From assembly GCA_033439265.1 (NCBI GenBank), contig JAVTVX010000013.1:22424500-22488499 (forward strand): a stretch of 64,000 nt of DNA, read 5' to 3'. Origin of the DNA: Dillenia suffruticosa. Lineage: Eukaryota > Streptophyta > Magnoliopsida > Dilleniales > Dilleniaceae. Under the pieces are notes generated by a model that worked only from the letters and a program-made list of their open reading frames with translations, was not told where the DNA came from and did not search any database. This document shows, piece after piece, positions 60,253 through 64,000 of this stretch (position 1 is the first letter of the stretch; each line of letters starts with the position of its first letter). The position numbers and the translations under genes are program-made.

Positions 60253-60425
60253 TATGTCGTGATTTGAAGTTACGATATTACTGTTCTTTGAACAGTGTCA
60301 TGTCGTCACTTTAAGTCATGATATGGCACTATTCATCACGGTCTCATATCGTGATTTGAAGTCAGTATATGGTACTATACATGTCCTGATTTGAAATCAC
60401 AACATGACATTGTTCATTGAACAGG
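60253..60425. repeat. Minisatellite of four palindromic units
   Basis: Units of about 35-46 bp start near 60253, 60299, 60345 and 60380. Each follows the pattern tatcgtgatttgaagtcacgatat, then a gcactgttcattgaacag-like spacer, with variations. The core is an imperfect palindrome (tcgtgatt/aatcacga) and could extrude hairpins. Confidence 0.65.
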
Positions 60426-61778
60426 AAATATTTTTTGAAGTGTATTGTTTTAAAATTTTTTTTTATTTTTGAGATTAATTCGGAACAAATTGTTGAACAA
60501 TACGTTTCAAACCAGTTAGTACTAACTGGTGTTGGACATCTGAAGAGAGAGAGCGAGAGAGAGTTTATAAATGGTGTTTATAACAAAATATTTCAATGGT
60601 GTTTATAAATGAATCTTCAGAGATTATTCTTTCATTCTAGTGGCTTGAGATTATACAACAATCCACGGCTATTGGATAATAATTTAATGACCAATAATTT
60701 TAAGTGTTAATACCTCCACGAGTTTCATAGTGAGCCTTATATAATTACAATTTTAAATTTTTATACAAAATTTTGAATTTTATTTGTATAGTTTTACATC
60801 TTTTTGCCAAAAATAAATAAAAATAATCCCACCGACTCCAAAGTAAGAAATTGTTTATTGATTATACAGGCATTGATATTACATTAATAATTACTGAATT
60901 ATTCTTAATAATTATCATTTTTTAATATAGAATTGTAGAATGATGTTGAGGGGGTCGAACAAAGCATGAGATCTAACAATGATAAAATTTGGTCAGTACC
61001 AAAAAAAAATGATAAAATTTGGTGGGTCATCACTACTTATGGAAATTTTGGGGGGCCGGGGGGGGGGAGTTGGGGATATTTTGTCTTGGAATTTATTGAA
61101 CAGAGATGATATTTTGTCCTGGAATTTATTGAACACAGATGTCATCTCTGTTCAATTAATTTGGAAATCGTGGAGTGATGCAGTTAACTTCTTGCGATGC
61201 CATTCAATGATTTATTCAACAAAACATTTTTTGTTTCCATCTGGGTGTGGGTGTGCAAAATAAGTAATTTTAGATTTTACATGAAGAGTACTAATTGACA
61301 CATTTAACGAAGTAACCTTTTTTGGGGAAGGAGAAAAAAATTTGGAGGGGGGGGGGGGTGGGGTGAAACCTAAGGTAAATGTTCTCTCTTTCTCTCTCTC
61401 TCTCTGGGTTTGGGATGGGGGTGGACAGATCCGCTGTGCAATGCCCCTTGATGTTGAATCGCTAGGTCCCACTTTCAAGGTTTTCAAAAAAAAATTATAA
61501 AAAGAATCTGCAACGGCTATTTTTTGATATGGGGTGAGGGCTATTCGTGCCGCTGAAGTACTTGAAGCTCCGAACATTTTTCACCCACACTATTTTCCGA
61601 AAATTGAATTCGGGAAAGTTGCCAATTTAAACTAAGCAAAAAGTCCAACGAAAAGCAAATCCAACAAGATTCAACCGACCAAAGGGCAAAGGAAAAAGAT
61701 CGGTTCGGAAGCTCTTCTCCTTTGCTTCTCTTTCCCAAATTCTCTTCCTTTTTCCGATTATTCTTCTTGATCGATTTG
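60426..61778. other. Intergenic sequence and 5' leader of the kinesin-5 gene
   Basis: It contains a perfect-period 33-bp duplication (61075-61107 and 61108-61140, gatattttgtcttggaattt start), G-rich runs at about 61050-61067 and 61346-61361, and a CT tract at 61384-61405. The last part (about 61700-61778) is probably the untranslated first exon of kinesin-5. Confidence 0.5.
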
Positions 61779-61789
61779 GTAAGAACAAC

Positions 61790-61820
<31 letters not shown>

Positions 61821-62070
61821 ACCCAAATTCACGTGTAGGGTTTTCTTTAAAGATTGAATACCTTGATTAGAGTACTTCATTTGATATAAATGATCAATCT
61901 GTTTATGGTTTTTGGTTCGTTTGGTACTAGATCCGTGTTTTGTTTAAATTTTGTTACTTAGGGTTTTTCTTTTTCTTTTCTTTTTTTTGGGTGGGGGCGA
62001 CCGGCGGGAAGGGGGTAAACGTAATTCAAATTTCAAATGATTAATGGGTTATTGGTTGTTTGCTTTCCAG
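61779..62070 (+). other. Probable 5'-UTR intron of the kinesin-5 gene
   Basis: GATTTG|GTAAGA at 61779 and TGCTTTCCAG ending at 62070 form a good intron. It starts with a (CT)n tract (61792-61817) and ends 16 bp before the start codon. Leader introns of this type often raise plant expression. No transcript evidence is available. Confidence 0.55.
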
Positions 62071-62086
62071 AGTTATTTGAGTATAA

Positions 62087-62268
62087 ATGATGTCAATGAC
62101 TCCAGAGCAGTTCAGGAAAAGTGCTCTTGGGTTAAGCCCATCACCTTCTCCTTTTCTTACACCTAGACCAGAAAGGCGACGACCCGAATCTTCAAGAACA
62201 ATTGATTGGAATTCAAGCCGCCGGGACAAAGATCGTGAGGTCAATGTTCAAGTTCTTCTGAGATGCAG

Positions 62269-62313
<45 letters not shown>

Positions 62314-63822
62314 CCCTTGCACACTCACTTACACATCTTATTTGTGCAATTTATGAAGGTCTTAGTTGTCAATTCCACAATTGATATGGTAATACCTGTT
62401 TGTGACTTGTAAGATGGGTCGGTGTCGAGATTTGTCTTTTGGATAAGAATAATCATTGAAAATCTTGGTTGAATTCAGTACAAGATACGGTTGTTGCCCT
62501 TCTGCATTACTAGTATTTGGGGTTTGTTTTCACTTCATGTGAAACAATCTTGAAATTCAAGATTATTGGATTCCCTTGTAGATTCTTTGCAGAATAATTT
62601 TGCTTTCATATCTTATTCTCAGTATGCATAGTCAAAATTATATTGTCAGGAGCCCTTAAAAGTTCCAAAGATAAATTCATACTTGGATTATGTTTTGTTG
62701 TTTATTATTCTCCGTGTCTCTTTGTTCTAGCTGTATTAGAATGATTTGAGGAAAAGAAACAACACAACTTTATGGACATAAATTTCAACTTTCTTTGTTG
62801 TCAGGCCTTTAAGTGAAGATGAGCAGAAGGCAAACGTGCCTAAGGTGATATCATGTGATGAGCATAAAAGAGAAGTCACTGTTCTGCAAAATATAGCAAA
62901 TAAGCAAATAGATAGAGTTTACAACTTTGACAAGGTACAAGCCTCAAACTCAGATTTGTGAATTTAACAAATTTTAACTTGTCCACACAAATAGTTGATA
63001 TGATCTTTTCTGCCTTCTTTAAGGTTTTTGGGCCCAAAGCACAGCAAAGATCAATATATGACCAAGCAATTGTGCCTATAGTAAATGAAGTTCTTGAGGG
63101 TTTCAACTGCACTGTTTTTGCTTATGGCCAGACTGGGACAGGCAAAACCTATACAATGGAAGGAGGAATGAGAACAAAGGTATCGACATTTTTCAAATGC
63201 AAAATGTATATTCGAGTACCAAGTCCCCTTTTCATGGACATTTGCATCTTTGCTTATTAGGGAAGAGAATTGCCAGCTGAGGCTGGTGTCATTCCCAGAG
63301 CAGTACGTCAAATATTTGATACATTGGAGGCACAGAATGCTGATTATAGTATGAAAGTGACATTTTTAGAGCTTTACAATGAAGAAATAACTGATCTCCT
63401 TGCACCTGAAGACAATTCAAGATCTTTGGAAGAAAAACAGAGAAAACCTATTTCCTTGCTGGAGGATGGAAAGGGTTGTGTGGTTGTAAGAGGTCTTGAA
63501 GAAGAAGCCGTTTACAGCGCAAATGATATATATAATCTCTTGGAACGTGGAGCAGCTAAAAGGCGCACAGCTGATACATTGTTAAACAAGTGCAGCAGGT
63601 CTTTCTCAACCTTTTTTTTTTCAGGGCATGTGTCATGCAAGAGAGTGACTACAATGACTAACGAAGTTAACTTTGTTTTGCAGCCGATCTCATTCTGTCT
63701 TTACAATAACAATCCATGCGAAAGAAGCAACTATTGGAGATGAGGATGTAATCAAATGTGGCAAGCTTAACCTTGTGGATCTGGCTGGATCAGAGAACAT
63801 ATCTCGATCAGGGGCACGTGAG
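62087..63822 (+). CDS. KIN-5: Kinesin-5 (BimC/Eg5-type) motor protein, 5' part
   Basis: Five coding exons are inside the window: 62087-62268, 62805-62934, 63024-63179, 63261-63598 and 63684-63822. Introns are GT..AG, in phase, giving 315 residues; the gene continues beyond 64000. The motor domain starts near residue 50 ([16 protein letters not shown]). It shows the P-loop GQTGTGKT (139-146), switch I SSRSHSVF (about 268-275) and switch II VDLAGSE (298-304). The kinesin-5 assignment rests on the Ser/Pro-rich N terminus ([20 protein letters not shown]), [19 protein letters not shown] and [19 protein letters not shown]. Kinesin-5 tetramers slide antiparallel microtubules in spindle and phragmoplast (family knowledge). 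A (CT)n tract of 40 bp (62271-62310) directly follows the first coding donor. Confidence 0.93.
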
Positions 63823-64000
63823 GTTTGAAATATAGCTATATTACCCTATTGGCATCAATTTGAATTCCTAGGACATCATGCATCCCCATAAGCATGTATT
63901 TTAATTGGGTCAGTAACCTTTCAATGTAATGGAAGAACAAAAGGTGTTGAAATTTCACAATAACTTGCCAAAACTCAGAAAGGCAACTTTGTTGTATTGA

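Overview
The window is nuclear DNA from a eudicot plant. Genes are split by AT-rich GT..AG introns, the background is AT-rich with many GA/CT microsatellites, and the proteins belong to land-plant families (chloroplast TPR protein, PPR protein, plant LAMMER kinase, plant DapF, plant kinesin-5). The species cannot be named from the sequence.

Layout. 0-2.3 kb is intergenic and holds a clean tRNA-type SINE with 20-bp target-site duplications. 2.4-3.3 kb is a single-exon DUF7086 gene (+). 3.3-8.5 kb is an accessory stretch with a possible LTR remnant, a 62-bp-arm inverted repeat, a decayed array of 30-residue units resembling the IDA/IDL peptide motif, and a CACTA-like transposon end. 8.6-15.4 kb is a TRM/LONGIFOLIA-type gene (-) with an apparent one-base frameshift. 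15.4-25.2 kb is intergenic, with tandem and segmental repeats and a minimal SINE insertion whose empty paralogous site lies 0.5 kb away. 25.2-26.2 kb is SLOW GREEN 1 (-). 26.2-31.2 kb is repeat-rich. 31.2-31.8 kb is a small three-exon A_thal_3526-family gene (-). 36.3-38.3 kb is a degenerate RTE-type LINE (-). 39.8-46.2 kb is a 12-exon AFC1-like LAMMER kinase (-). 48.0-49.6 kb is an intronless PPR gene (-). 50.7-54.1 kb holds an F-box/LRR pseudogene followed by its intact paralogue (+). 56.1-59.7 kb is diaminopimelate epimerase (+, nine exons). 62.1 kb to the end is the 5' part of a kinesin-5 motor gene (+).

The genes are unrelated neighbours, not a cluster. Three encode proteins likely targeted to organelles (SG1 and DapF to plastid, PPR to mitochondrion). 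AFC1 is a nuclear splicing-factor kinase. The TRM protein and kinesin-5 act on microtubules.

The most unusual part is 5.49-6.35 kb. A putative signal peptide precedes eight decayed units whose best copies read KGVPIPxSGPSH, close to the IDA EPIP motif. The signal-peptide coding sequence is also inverted-duplicated into a long hairpin. I found no multi-gene defence, biosynthetic or CRISPR-like system. All intron/exon calls were made by eye from splice sites, phase and family similarity, and no database search was run.
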